A stretch of DNA of 11,259 nucleotides from Chloroflexota bacterium (GCA_013153375.1 JAADEN010000158.1:1-11259); one strand, 5' to 3'; shown: positions 1 to 8,077, numbered from the stretch's first letter. The notes: generated by a model not told the origin, from the letters alone. Numbers and translations are program-made.

Positions 1-640
1 CCTGAGCCTTGTGCGCGAGATTTTCGGTCTGGAGGCCCGGGTTCAGGTTTCTTCCTACGGCCAGTGGATGAACATCGATGTGTACAGCCGGGTGGTCGCG
101 GCCTGGTTCCACACCCATTTCGGTCGTGGCGCGACCGGTAAGTCGCTGCCGACCTGGCTGTTGTACGCCGAAGACGACATCCAGGCTGCCTTTCTGGTCG
201 GCGTGCTGCGCGGGGATGGCATGTACTTCGAACGGCGCTACCCCGTGGGCGGCAAACAGCGCGAAAAAGTGTTCCGCAAATTCAACATCACGCTGGCCAA
301 CCCGAGCCTGGTGCATCAGTTGTGGCAGATCATGCTGCGCCTTGGCTACGATGCCAACTTCCGACCGGTCGATACGCGTTATGTCACCCCCCACGCGTCG
401 AAAGCGGCTCAGGTGAACCTGCCGCCTTTGTCGTCGCGAGATTTGATTCAAGCGGCCTTTGGCATTCCTTTGCCCGCGCCGGATCAGCGCTATGTGCGGC
501 GGCACATCCGCCGGGACGACGAGGGGAGCGTCTTCTTTAAAGTCGCGGCCATTGAAGTCGTGCCTTTCGATGGCGTGGTGTACAACCTGGAGGTGGCGGA
601 AGATCACACCTATGTGACCGAAGGCGTGGTGGTGCACAAC
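1..640 (+). mobile_element. Intein 1 (C-terminal portion) inserted before the redox cysteine of NrdJ
   Basis: This is an in-frame protein-splicing element whose start lies outside the window; 213 residues are visible. A LAGLIDADG homing-endonuclease helix reads LVGVLRGDG (194-220) with its acidic residue kept; it is probably the second of two. The C-terminal splicing block is intact: VVYNLEV, then HTYV, ending in His-Asn (635-640) before host Cys at 641. Downstream host sequence CFVLP marks the site as the N-terminal redox cysteine position of the reductase. A hand count gives about 61% G+C, lower than typical host segments (63-75% in the lines I counted), with more TTT, ATT and TTG codons, which hints at later arrival. 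Splicing competence cannot be judged fully because the N-terminal half is missing. Confidence 0.92.
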
Positions 641-3600
641 TGCTTCGTGCTCCCTATCTCCGACGACATGGGCCGTAAGGAGTCGGGCATCTTCATGACC
701 CTGCGCAACGCGGCCCTCATCCAGCAGACGGGCGGCGGCAACGGCTTCTCCTTCTCCCGGCTGCGGCCGCGCAACACCATCGTCAAATCCTCCGCGGGCA
801 AGGCCACCGGGCCGGTGGGCTTCCTGCGGGTGTACGACAAGGCCTTCGGGGAGATTGCCCAGGGCGGAACGAGACGCGGCGCCAACATGGCGGTTTTGCG
901 CGTGGATCATCCCGATATCGAGGATTTCATCACCTGCAAAACCGACGAAAATGCCATCACCAACTTCAACATTTCCGTGGCCGTGACCGATGCGTTCATG
1001 CGCGCGGTAGAGAACGACGAGGAATGGGAGTTGGTCTTCCCCGATGTGCTCGCGCCCGAATACGAGACCTTCGACGGCACCCTGGAGGACGCCCGAGAGC
1101 AGGGCGTGCCCATCAAGGCGTACCGCAAAGTGCGGGCCCGGGATCTGTTCGACAAGATCGTGCGCCAGGCCCACCACAACGGCGAGCCGGGTCTGCTCTT
1201 CCTCGACGCGGCCAACCGCGACAACCCGGTGCCGCATCAGTACCGCCTGGAGGCCACAAACCCCTGCTTCGTGGGCGATACCCGCATCGCCACCGCGGAA
1301 GGGCTCATCCCCATTCGAGAGATGGCCGAGTCGGGGCGGCTGTACACCATCGTCACCGACAACCGCGCGCCCCTGGGCGGCGTGGGCCAGGCAGGCGCGC
1401 AGCGGGGCACGCGACTGCGCCCGCAGGTGCGGGCCTTCAAGACCCGCGCGGACGAACCCGTGTATCGCCTGCGCACGCGGCAGGGGTATTCGGTGGTCGC
1501 CACCGCGGACCATCCCTTCCTGACGCCGGATCGCGGCTATGTCGAACTGCAAGACCTGCGCCCCGGGGATCGCATTCTGCTCCAGTCGGGCGAGGGCGCA
1601 TGGTCCGAGGACGACGCCCTGCCCCAGGTGGAAACGGTCACCGCGGCCATGGCCGAGATGGCCCTGGCGGGCGATTGGGCTGGCGGCCAACGGGTACAAC
1701 GCCGGGACTTCGCGGCCCAATACGCGAACCTGCCTCGCCGCTGGTCCCGAGAACTGGGCCTGGTGCTGGGCGTGCTCATCGGCGACGGCTGGCTGAGCCC
1801 CAGCAGCCACGCGATGGTGGGCTTCACTTTCAGCAGCCCCGCATTACAAGAGGAAGTTCACGCGGCCCTGCGGGAATGGTTCGGTGAAGGCCACCTCGCG
1901 GACCGGGGTTCGCACATCCAGTTGACCTACGGGCGGATGCCTTACGAGTTCTTCACCGCCTTGGGCGTCCAGCCGGTACGCTCGCCCGAAAAGCGGGTGC
2001 CCGAGGCCTTGTGGCGCGCGCCGCGGGCCGCGGTGGTGGGTTTCTTGCAGGGCCTGTTCAGCGCGGACGGCTCGGTGCAGGTGAACCCGGCCAAGCGGGA
2101 TGCGACCGTGCGCCTGGCCAGTTCGTCGCCGGCCCTGCTGGAAGATGTCCAACTGTTGCTGCTGAACTTCGGCATCGTCTCCCGGCTGGCCAAACGCCGC
2201 GCCGCGGGGTCCACCCTGCTCCCCGATGGCCGCGGCGGGATGAAGGCCTACGCCACGGCCGCGCAATACGAACTCATCATCGGCCGGGAGAACCGGGACC
2301 GCTTCGCGCGGCTCATCGGCTTCGCGGACCCTGAGAAGCAGGCCCGCCTGGAGGCGTTCATCCAAAGCCAGGTGCGCGGGCCCTATCGGGAGCCCTTCGA
2401 GGACACCATCGTGGCCATCGAACCCGCGGGCCGGGCCGATGTGTACGACCTGGAAGAACCCGAGACCCACAGCCTGATCGCCAACGGCCTGGTCTGCCAC
2501 AACTGCGGCGAGCAGTGGTTAGGGCCGTACGAGAACTGCTGCCTGGGCTCCATCAACCTGGCCCAGCACGCCACCCCCGAGGGCGGCGTGGACTGGGAGA
2601 AACTGCGCCGCACGGTGGCGCGCGCGGTGCGCTTCCTGGACGATGTGGTGCAGGCCAACGCGTATGTGCCCGCGGTGCCGCAACTCAAAGAGGCCGCGCA
2701 CCGCAACCGGCGCATCGGCCTGGGCATCAAGGGCCTGGCCGACCTGATGTACCGCAATCGGGTGCGCTACGGTTCGCCCGAGGCCCAGGACTTCGCCGCG
2801 CAGATCATGGAGTTCATCCGCTACCACGCGATGCGCACCAGCATCGAACTGGCTCGCGAGCGAGGCCCGTTCCCGGGCATCCAGGGCAGCATCTACGACC
2901 CCGAAAATCTCAAGTGGAAGCCTCCGACCTGGCCGGACTGGCTGGGGGGCGGCCCGCGTTTGGATCTCAAGCGGCCCAAGTTGAACTGGAAGGCCCTGGT
3001 GCGCGACCTGAAGAAGCACGGCATCCGCAACGCCGCGCAGATGACCGTAGCGCCAACGGGCACCATCTCCACCGTCTCCGGCGTCGAGGGCTACGGCTGC
3101 GAGCCGGTGTTCGCGCTGGCCTACTATCGCTATGTCAACGACGAGGACGGCCAGCGCATCCGCCTGCGCTATGTCAGCCCCCTGTTCATGCAGGCGCTGG
3201 ACGAAACCGACCTGGACGCGGAGACGAAAGAGGCCGTCATTCAGCATGTGCTGGAGTACGGCACCATCCAGAACTATCCCGGCGACTTACCCGACTGGCT
3301 ACGCAACACCTTCGTGGTCGCGCAGGATGTGGCCGCGGAGGAGCATGTGCGCATGCAGGCCGCGCTGCAAGTGTTCGTTGATAACGCGATTTCCAAGTGC
3401 GTGGTGGGAGACACCCTGGTGCTGACCGCACAGGGGCTGGCCCCCATCGCTTCCTTGGGCGACTTGCGGTTGCCGGACCAATTCGCGCCCCTGGGGCGCG
3501 ATATCGTCAGCCCCGCGGGCGTGGAGCCGGCCTCGGAGTTCTACTACGGCGGCTGGCGCGAAACCCGCAAGGTGGCCTTGCGCTACGGCTTCCAGATCGA

Positions 3601-5632
3601 GGGCACGCCCAACCACCGCGTGCATGTGCTGGACGCCGCGGGCCAGGTGGTCTTCCGGCGGCTCGACGAACTCAAACCGGGGGATATGGTGGTGCTCTAC
3701 GCGGGCCAGCGGCGCTTCGGCCCCGCGGGCGGGTCGTTGCCGCGCTTCAGCGGCGTCTTCCGCACCAACAGCCGCCGCATCCGCTTCCCCGAGCGCATGA
3801 GCGAAGATCTGGCCTTCCTGCTGGGGGCCATCGTCGCCGAAGGGGCCATCACCATCAACGGCGTCAACATCAGCAACACGGACCGCGCGCTGTTGGAGCG
3901 TCTGCAAGGCCTGGCGCAGCAATTCTTCGGCATACCGGGGTACATTGCCCGCGACAAGCGCAATCAGGTGCTCTATCTGCAACTCAATTCCCGCGCGCTG
4001 CGCCACTGGCTGGTGGCCGATCTGGGCATCGAACCGGGCGCGGCCAACAAGGCCATCCCCGCGGCGATTCTGCAGGCCGCAGAGGATGAACTCGCAGCCT
4101 TCTTGCGCGGCCTGTTCCTGGACGCGTACATGACCCAAGACGGTCGCACTTTCGGCATCACCCTGGCCAGCGAGCGGCTGATCCGTCAGTTGCAGGTGCT
4201 GCTGCTCAACGGCGGTGTTGTCGCCACCGTGCGCCAGACCGCGGAGCGGGCCTGGAACCTCACGGTGCAGGGCCAGGAACTGGAGAACCTGGCCGCGTGG
4301 CTGGGCTTCGTGGAGTCCTGGAAGAACGAGCGCCTGGCCCGTCGCAACCAGGGACGGCTGCGCTTGCCGCGCAACTACAGTCGCCTGCTGCCCGAGGCCG
4401 TCACCCGCGCGCTGCGGGAGATGATGCAGCAGCCGGAAATTTCGCTGCGCCGCGGTTTCGCGGTGGACACCGCTGCGGGGCGTCAGGCCTATCAGCGGGC
4501 GCGGGTGAATTTGCGCGCCGGCCACCGCCTGACGCGGCGCGACGCGCGTCAGATTTACGAGACCTTACGCCGCCAGGGCGCGCGGCATCCCTTCGCCGAC
4601 GCCTTCTTCGCGCAGGACCACGACGGCAAGTTGTATGTGCCCGTCGAGCGGGTGGAGGTGAGCTTCGCCGAGGTCTTCGACATCAGCGTGCCCGGCTCGC
4701 ACACTTTCGTCGCCAACGGCCTGGGGAATCACAACACCATCAACTTCCCCGCGACGGCCACCCCCGACGATGTGGCCGAGGCTTTCATGCTGGCCTGGAA
4801 GTTGGGCGTCAAGGGCCTGACCGTGTATGTCACCGGCTCCCGCGAGACGGTGGTGCTGGAGACCAAGGCCACGGCGAAAGAGAAGGGCAAAGCGGTCGAA
4901 GGCGAGAGCCCGTCCACCCCTGTGGCCGCCTCGGCGTCCGAGGAGCGCGCGCCCGCGGCCACGGCCCCGGCCCCACGCGGAGCCTTATCCCCCACCATGG
5001 AGGAGGAAACCGTGACCCAACCTCAGTTGTGGCCCGAGTTCAAGAAACCCCGGCCCGAAGTGCTCAAAGGGTTCACCTTTCAGGTCAACACGCCCTTAGG
5101 CAAGGCCTTCGTGACCATCAACGAGAACGGCGGCGATCAGCCCTTCGAGGTGTTCATCAACACAGCCAAGGCCGGCAGTGAGACCGCGGCCATTTCCGAG
5201 GCCATCGGGCGGCTCATCTCGTACATCTTGCGGCTGAGTTCGCCCGTCAACCCCATCGAGCGGCTGGAGGAGGTCATCCGCCAACTGCGGGGCATCGGCG
5301 GCGATCGGCCCCTGGGCTTCGGCCCGTATCGCATCCGCTCGCTGCCCGACGGCGTGGGCTACGCGTTGGAGAAGTACCTGCTGAGTTATCGCGAGCGCAT
5401 GGGGCTGACCTCCGACGACGGCGGCTCGGCCGCGGCCGCCGTGAGCGTGGCCTCGCAACTGCCCTTGTTGCAGGGCGCTCCTGAGCCCAACGGCGACGCG
5501 CCCCAGGCCGCGCAGGACATGACCAAAGTGTTCGTCGAGGGCGCGCAACTGTGCCCCGAGTGCGGCCAGGCCACCTTGGTGCTGGAGGAAGGCTGCGCCA
5601 AGTGCTACTCATGCGGTTACAGCGAGTGCTGA
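1..5632 (+). CDS. nrdJ: Class II (B12-dependent) ribonucleotide reductase with at least three inteins, 5'-partial
   Basis: Reduces ribonucleotides to deoxyribonucleotides using adenosylcobalamin, supplying DNA precursors in the cytoplasm. The frame is open from base 2, so the start lies upstream; the stop is TGA at 5630-5632. Visible host (extein) segments are 641-1264 (208 aa), 2504-3397 (298 aa) and 4736-5629 (298 aa). Seen in them are CFVLP with the redox cysteine (641), GGGNGFSFSRLRP (731-769), the split active-site motif NP/CGEQ (NP just before 1265, catalytic Cys at 2504), APTGTIS (3050-3070) and SK/TINFP across the third intein. After a Pro/Ala-rich linker (about 4850-5040) comes a TSCPD-type domain (about 5060-5230), then a tail with CPEC (5552-5563), CAKC and a final Cys-x4-Cys pair, as in NrdJ proteins with a zinc-ribbon and redox tail. 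NrdJ family assignment is firm; the missing 5' part hides any ATP cone. A terminator hairpin follows directly. Confidence 0.95.
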   Translation, partial: LSLVREIFGLEARVQVSSYGQWMNIDVYSRVVAAWFHTHFGRGATGKSLPTWLLYAEDDIQAAFLVGVLRGDGMYFERRYPVGGKQREKVFRKFNITLANPSLVHQLWQIMLRLGYDANFRPVDTRYVTPHASKAAQVNLPPLSSRDLIQAAFGIPLPAPDQRYVRRHIRRDDEGSVFFKVAAIEVVPFDGVVYNLEVAEDHTYVTEGVVVHNCFVLPISDDMGRKESGIFMTLRNAALIQQTGGGNGFSFSRLRPRNTIVKSSAGKATGPVGFLRVYDKAFGEIAQGGTRRGANMAVLRVDHPDIEDFITCKTDENAITNFNISVAVTDAFMRAVENDEEWELVFPDVLAPEYETFDGTLEDAREQGVPIKAYRKVRARDLFDKIVRQAHHNGEPGLLFLDAANRDNPVPHQYRLEATNPCFVGDTRIATAEGLIPIREMAESGRLYTIVTDNRAPLGGVGQAGAQRGTRLRPQVRAFKTRADEPVYRLRTRQGYSVVATADHPFLTPDRGYVELQDLRPGDRILLQSGEGAWSEDDALPQVETVTAAMAEMALAGDWAGGQRVQRRDFAAQYANLPRRWSRELGLVLGVLIGDGWLSPSSHAMVGFTFSSPALQEEVHAALREWFGEGHLADRGSHIQLTYGRMPYEFFTALGVQPVRSPEKRVPEALWRAPRAAVVGFLQGLFSADGSVQVNPAKRDATVRLASSSPALLEDVQLLLLNFGIVSRLAKRRAAGSTLLPDGRGGMKAYATAAQYELIIGRENRDRFARLIGFADPEKQARLEAFIQSQVRGPYREPFEDTIVAIEPAGRADVYDLEEPETHSLIANGLVCHNCGEQWLGPYENCCLGSINLAQHATPEGGVDWEKLRRTVARAVRFLDDVVQANAYVPAVPQLKEAAHRNRRIGLGIKGLADLMYRNRVRYGSPEAQDFAAQIMEFIRYHAMRTSIELARERGPFPGIQGSIYDPENLKWKPPTWPDWLGGGPRLDLKRPKLNWKALVRDLKKHGIRNAAQMTVAPTGTISTVSGVEGYGCEPVFALAYYRYVNDEDGQRIRLRYVSPLFMQALDETDLDAETKEAVIQHVLEYGTIQNYPGDLPDWLRNTFVVAQDVAAEEHVRMQAALQVFVDNAISKCVVGDTLVLTAQGLAPIASLGDLRLPDQFAPLGRDIVSPAGVEPASEFYYGGWRETRKVALRYGFQIEGTPNHRVHVLDAAGQVVFRRLDELKPGDMVVLYAGQRRFGPAGGSLPRFSGVFRTNSRRIRFPERMSEDLAFLLGAIVAEGAITINGVNISNTDRALLERLQGLAQQFFGIPGYIARDKRNQVLYLQLNSRALRHWLVADLGIEPGAANKAIPAAILQAAEDELAAFLRGLFLDAYMTQDGRTFGITLASERLIRQLQVLLLNGGVVATVRQTAERAWNLTVQGQELENLAAWLGFVESWKNERLARRNQGRLRLPRNYSRLLPEAVTRALREMMQQPEISLRRGFAVDTAAGRQAYQRARVNLRAGHRLTRRDARQIYETLRRQGARHPFADAFFAQDHDGKLYVPVERVEVSFAEVFDISVPGSHTFVANGLGNHNTINFPATATPDDVAEAFMLAWKLGVKGLTVYVTGSRETVVLETKATAKEKGKAVEGESPSTPVAASASEERAPAATAPAPRGALSPTMEEETVTQPQLWPEFKKPRPEVLKGFTFQVNTPLGKAFVTINENGGDQPFEVFINTAKAGSETAAISEAIGRLISYILRLSSPVNPIERLEEVIRQLRGIGGDRPLGFGPYRIRSLPDGVGYALEKYLLSYRERMGLTSDDGGSAAAAVSVASQLPLLQGAPEPNGDAPQAAQDMTKVFVEGAQLCPECGQATLVLEEGCAKCYSCGYSEC
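1265..2503 (+). mobile_element. Intein 2, complete, with LAGLIDADG endonuclease, at the catalytic cysteine
   Basis: A 413-residue intein splits the reductase active-site motif between NP and CGEQ. Splicing parts: Cys1 in CFVGDT (1265), block B ATADHPFLT with its conserved Thr and His (about 1499-1525), and block F VYDLEEPETHSLI followed by terminal CHN (2495-2503) before host Cys+1 (2504). Two LAGLIDADG motifs, LGVLIGDG (1766-1789) and LQGLFSADG (2045-2071), both keep the catalytic acid, so the homing endonuclease may be active. Splicing should join RLEATNP to CGEQWLG, restoring the standard motif. There are no frameshifts or stops. G+C and codon use resemble the host gene, suggesting long residence. 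Boundaries are exact to the residue as judged from the known host motif. Confidence 0.96.
3398..4735 (+). mobile_element. Intein 3, complete, with a degenerate-looking LAGLIDADG domain
   Basis: A 446-residue intein lies between NAISK and TINFP of the reductase. Splicing parts: Cys1 in CVVGDT (3398), block B GTPNHRVHV with Thr and His (about 3602-3630), block F VFDISVPGSHTFV and terminal NHN (4727-4735), with Thr as +1 nucleophile (4736). The first endonuclease motif is LGAIVAEG (3821-3844), using Glu. The second is LRGLFLDAY (4103-4129), where the usual Asp and Gly are Ala and Tyr; an Asp sits one position earlier. An Arg-rich, predicted helical segment (about 4310-4600) separates the endonuclease core from block F and may help bind DNA (inference). 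Splicing looks competent; endonuclease activity is doubtful. Confidence 0.95.
4999..5014 (+). promoter_or_regulatory. Possible internal ribosome-binding site and GTG start inside nrdJ
   Basis: A strong Shine-Dalgarno-like run GGAGGAGG (4999-5006) is followed after 5 nt by GTG (5012-5014) in the nrdJ frame. Initiation here would give a separate 206-residue protein made of the TSCPD-type domain and the cysteine-rich tail. The run also simply encodes Glu-Glu-Glu, so it may be chance or the relic of an earlier gene fusion. The position at the end of the low-complexity linker, exactly before the domain, is what makes it notable. Confidence 0.35.
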
Positions 5633-5643
5633 AGCACCTCTCG

Positions 5644-5682
5644 AAGCGGGGGCGTAGCCGGGGCTACGCCCCCGGCGCTTTT
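5644..5682 (+). terminator. Rho-independent terminator after nrdJ
   Basis: A perfect 12-bp stem (5647-5658 with 5663-5674) closes a 4-base loop. The stem can extend by AAGC (5644-5647) pairing with GCTT (5677-5680) if three bases bulge. A short T run (5679-5682) follows. It begins 11 bases after the nrdJ stop codon and lies before the next promoter, so it should separate the two transcription units. Confidence 0.8.
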
Positions 5683-5703
5683 GGAAGCCTCGCGCGGCTA
5701 CCG

Positions 5704-5732
5704 TTGCCACCCCTGCGCCCCCGTGATAGAAT
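5704..5732 (+). promoter_or_regulatory. Sigma70-type promoter for the BFN/dnaB cluster
   Basis: TTGCCA (5704-5709) and TAGAAT (5727-5732) each match the housekeeping consensus at 5 of 6 positions and are separated by exactly 17 bp. The -10 lies in the only A/T-rich patch of this gap. Transcription would start near 5739, leaving a short leader with AGGAGG (5756-5761) 4 nt before the ATG at 5766. No operator-like repeat is evident. Confidence 0.75.
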
Positions 5733-5765
5733 AGACAGCGACGGCCCTTGTCATGAGGAGGCGCT

Positions 5766-6404
5766 ATGGGCGAAATGATCGAGGTCACCATTGATAGCAT
5801 CCGGGTGAGCCTGGTTTCGCCGCAGCGGGTGGTTTTGCTGCGCGAACTACGAGGCCAGCGCTTGTTGCCCATCTGGATCGGCCCTTATGAGGCCGAGGCC
5901 ATCCAGTACGCGCTGCACGAAGTCGAAGTCGCGCGCCCCCTGACCCACGACTTGCTGAAGAATGTGTTCCACGCCCTGGGCGCGCGGGTGCTGCGCGTGG
6001 AGGTCGTCAAACTGCAGGACAATGTGTTCTACGGCAACATCGTGGCCGAGGTGGGCGGGCGCGTGGTGAACATCGACGCCCGGCCCTCGGACGCCCTGGC
6101 GCTGGCCGTGCGCACCCATGTCCCCATTTTGGTGGCCAAAGAGGTCATGGACGCCGCGGGCATCGTGCCCGAAGAAGACTTGCAACGCCAAGACGAGGGC
6201 CGCGAGGAGACGACTCGCGGGGCGAGTCCGGCTCCCCGGGGGAGCGCCGCGTCGGCCCCGCCCGAGGAGAGCGCCGAGCCCACCGCGGCGGCCGGCGGCG
6301 AAGCGCCCCCTGAAGAGCGGCTCTCCATTTTCGAGGACTTCCTGGAGCAACTGGAAGGCGGCGACAGCCCCGCGACGGAAGAGGACGACGAGCCCGACGA
6401 ATAG
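5766..6404 (+). CDS. Bifunctional nuclease (BFN/DUF151) domain protein
   Basis: A 212-residue cytoplasmic protein. Residues 4-135 carry the BFN (DUF151) fold, recognised from EVTIDSIRVSL near the start, LPIWIGPYEAEAI, RPLTHDL, NVFYGNI and DARPSDALALAVR, then PILV and EVMDAAGI. The family is widespread in bacteria; a nuclease activity is described for a plant relative, but the bacterial role is poorly defined. The tail (about 136-212) is acidic and Ala/Pro/Glu-rich, probably disordered, and longer than in many relatives. The start is set by AGGAGG 4 nt upstream; a second ATG at codon 4 is less well placed. As first gene after the promoter, 77 bp before dnaB, it is probably co-transcribed with the helicase genes. 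Confidence 0.9.
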   Translation: MGEMIEVTIDSIRVSLVSPQRVVLLRELRGQRLLPIWIGPYEAEAIQYALHEVEVARPLTHDLLKNVFHALGARVLRVEVVKLQDNVFYGNIVAEVGGRVVNIDARPSDALALAVRTHVPILVAKEVMDAAGIVPEEDLQRQDEGREETTRGASPAPRGSAASAPPEESAEPTAAAGGEAPPEERLSIFEDFLEQLEGGDSPATEEDDEPDE

Positions 6405-6481
6405 GCCCCCGTCCACGGCCGCGGCCGCAGAGGGGCTCCGAGCGTCGTGCGTCCCTCCGTTCATCCTGTGGGAAAGGTTCC

Positions 6482-8068
6482 ATGCCGGAGATGCCTCCTC
6501 CCCCTGAAGAGCCCCGTGAGGCGCTGCCTTTGTCCGACGAAGGCGGAACCGATGTCGAGGCCGAGGCTTTGGACTTCGCGCCGCCCACGCCGCGCGCCGC
6601 GGCCGCGCTGGCCGCCCCGCCCGCGAGTCAGCCGCTCTCGGATGTTCAGGCCGAACGCGCCTTGTTGGGCGCGTTGTTGCTGAACCCTGAAATGTACTAC
6701 GAAGTCGCGGACCGCGTTTCGGCGCGCGACTTTACCTTTACGCCCCATCGCCACATCTGGGAGGCGATGGCCTACCTCATCCAGCAGAACCAATCGGTGG
6801 ATGTGGCCGTGCTGGCGGCCGAACTGCGGCGCCGCGAAGTGCTCGACGAGGTCGGCGGCCCCGCCTACCTGAGCGAACTCCTGACCGCGGTGGACCGCTC
6901 CCTCAGCGCGCCGCACTATGCCCGCCTGGTGGCCGACTACAGCCTCCGCCGTCAACTCCAGGCCGCGGCCCAAGAGATCGTCCGCCTGGTGCACCGCACC
7001 GATCTGGAAGGCGACGACATCTTGCGCGAGGCCGAGCAGATGCTCTTTCGCATCGGCACCGAGCGCTATCGCCGCGAAGTGCGCGAGATCGAGCAGGTGC
7101 TCGAAGACCTGCGAAAACACCTGGAGCGGCTCAAGGACCTGGAGGGCGTGGCGGGCATCCCCACGGGGTTCCAGCGCCTGGATCACATGCTCAAGGGCCT
7201 GCAGCCCTCGGACCTCATCATCGTGGCCGGGCGGCCGGGCATGGGCAAGACCGCGTTCCTGGTGTCCATCGCGCTCAACGCGGCGCGGAACGGCAAACGG
7301 GTGGCCATTTTCTCCCTGGAGATGTCCAACGAGCAGGTGGCCCAACGCATGCTCTCGCAAGAGACGGGCTTCGGCGCGGAAATGTTCCGGGACCCCCGCC
7401 GGCTGCGCGACGACCAGTGGGCCCGCCTGGAGGAAGCCATCCAGCGGCTGGGCCGTCTGCCGATTTTTCTGGACGACACCCCGGCGCTCACGCCGCAGCA
7501 ATTGCGGGTCAAGTGCCTGCGCCTGAACCAGCACCACGGCCTGGATCTGGTGTTGGTGGACTACCTGCAGTTGATGAGCGGCGGCCGCCGTTCGGAAAAT
7601 CGGGTGCAGGAAGTGTCGTTCATTTCCCGTTCGCTCAAATATCTGGCCCGCGATTTGAACATCCCCGTGGTGGCCGCGGCCCAACTCTCGCGCGCGGTGG
7701 AACAACGGGCCGATCGCCGCCCCATGCTCTCGGATCTGCGCGAAAGCGGCGCGCTGGAGCAGGACGCGGATGTGGTCATGTTCCTGTATCGCGAATCCTA
7801 TTACGAGCAAGACGACGGCAAGGACGGCGACGGCAGCCGCCGCCTGCGGCACGAGCCCGAGCCCGTGGACCTGCATGTGGCCAAGCATCGCAACGGCCCC
7901 ACGGGGCACATCCAACTGATTTTCGAGCCCTGGCGGGCTGCGTTCCGCGAGGCGCGCGAGGCCAAGGCCGCGGTGGTCTTGGATCTGGAGCGCATGGAGC
8001 CCCTCTCGTCCGTAGCGCCGCCGCCTTCGCCGCGCGGTCTGGTGGACGACGACCTGCCCGAAGTGTAA
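6482..8068 (+). CDS. dnaB: Replicative DNA helicase DnaB
   Basis: A 528-residue hexameric 5'-3' helicase that unwinds DNA at the replication fork. The first 50 or so residues are an acidic, Pro/Ala-rich extension not typical of the family. The DnaB N-terminal helical domain follows (about 52-155, beginning LSDVQAERALLGALLLNPE), then the linker and RecA-like motor (about 215-480). Seen motifs are Walker A GRPGMGKT (250-257), Walker B VLVDYLQLM (Asp360) and the QLSRAVEQR ... SDLRESGALEQDAD block holding the arginine-finger region. The last 50 residues are variable. The ATG at 6482 is preceded by a GGGAAAGG ribosome site (6470-6477). No intein interrupts the motor, although DnaB is a common intein host. 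The DnaD-like gene follows after 9 bp. Confidence 0.97.
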   Translation: MPEMPPPPEEPREALPLSDEGGTDVEAEALDFAPPTPRAAAALAAPPASQPLSDVQAERALLGALLLNPEMYYEVADRVSARDFTFTPHRHIWEAMAYLIQQNQSVDVAVLAAELRRREVLDEVGGPAYLSELLTAVDRSLSAPHYARLVADYSLRRQLQAAAQEIVRLVHRTDLEGDDILREAEQMLFRIGTERYRREVREIEQVLEDLRKHLERLKDLEGVAGIPTGFQRLDHMLKGLQPSDLIIVAGRPGMGKTAFLVSIALNAARNGKRVAIFSLEMSNEQVAQRMLSQETGFGAEMFRDPRRLRDDQWARLEEAIQRLGRLPIFLDDTPALTPQQLRVKCLRLNQHHGLDLVLVDYLQLMSGGRRSENRVQEVSFISRSLKYLARDLNIPVVAAAQLSRAVEQRADRRPMLSDLRESGALEQDADVVMFLYRESYYEQDDGKDGDGSRRLRHEPEPVDLHVAKHRNGPTGHIQLIFEPWRAAFREAREAKAAVVLDLERMEPLSSVAPPPSPRGLVDDDLPEV

Positions 8069-8077
8069 GGATGCGCC

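Noticed and set aside
3299..4525. Long open frame on the minus strand (408 codons) opposite intein 3
   Set aside because: It lies wholly opposite a well-supported coding region, its translation has no recognisable motifs, and long antisense frames are expected in G+C-rich coding DNA.
7226..7257. Intein in the DnaB Walker A loop, a common insertion site
   Set aside because: The motif GRPGMGKT is continuous and the protein has normal length, so no intein is present.
6461..7915. 484-codon minus-strand frame opposite dnaB
   Set aside because: It mirrors the codon structure of dnaB and has a His/Gln/Ala-rich shadow composition with no domain.
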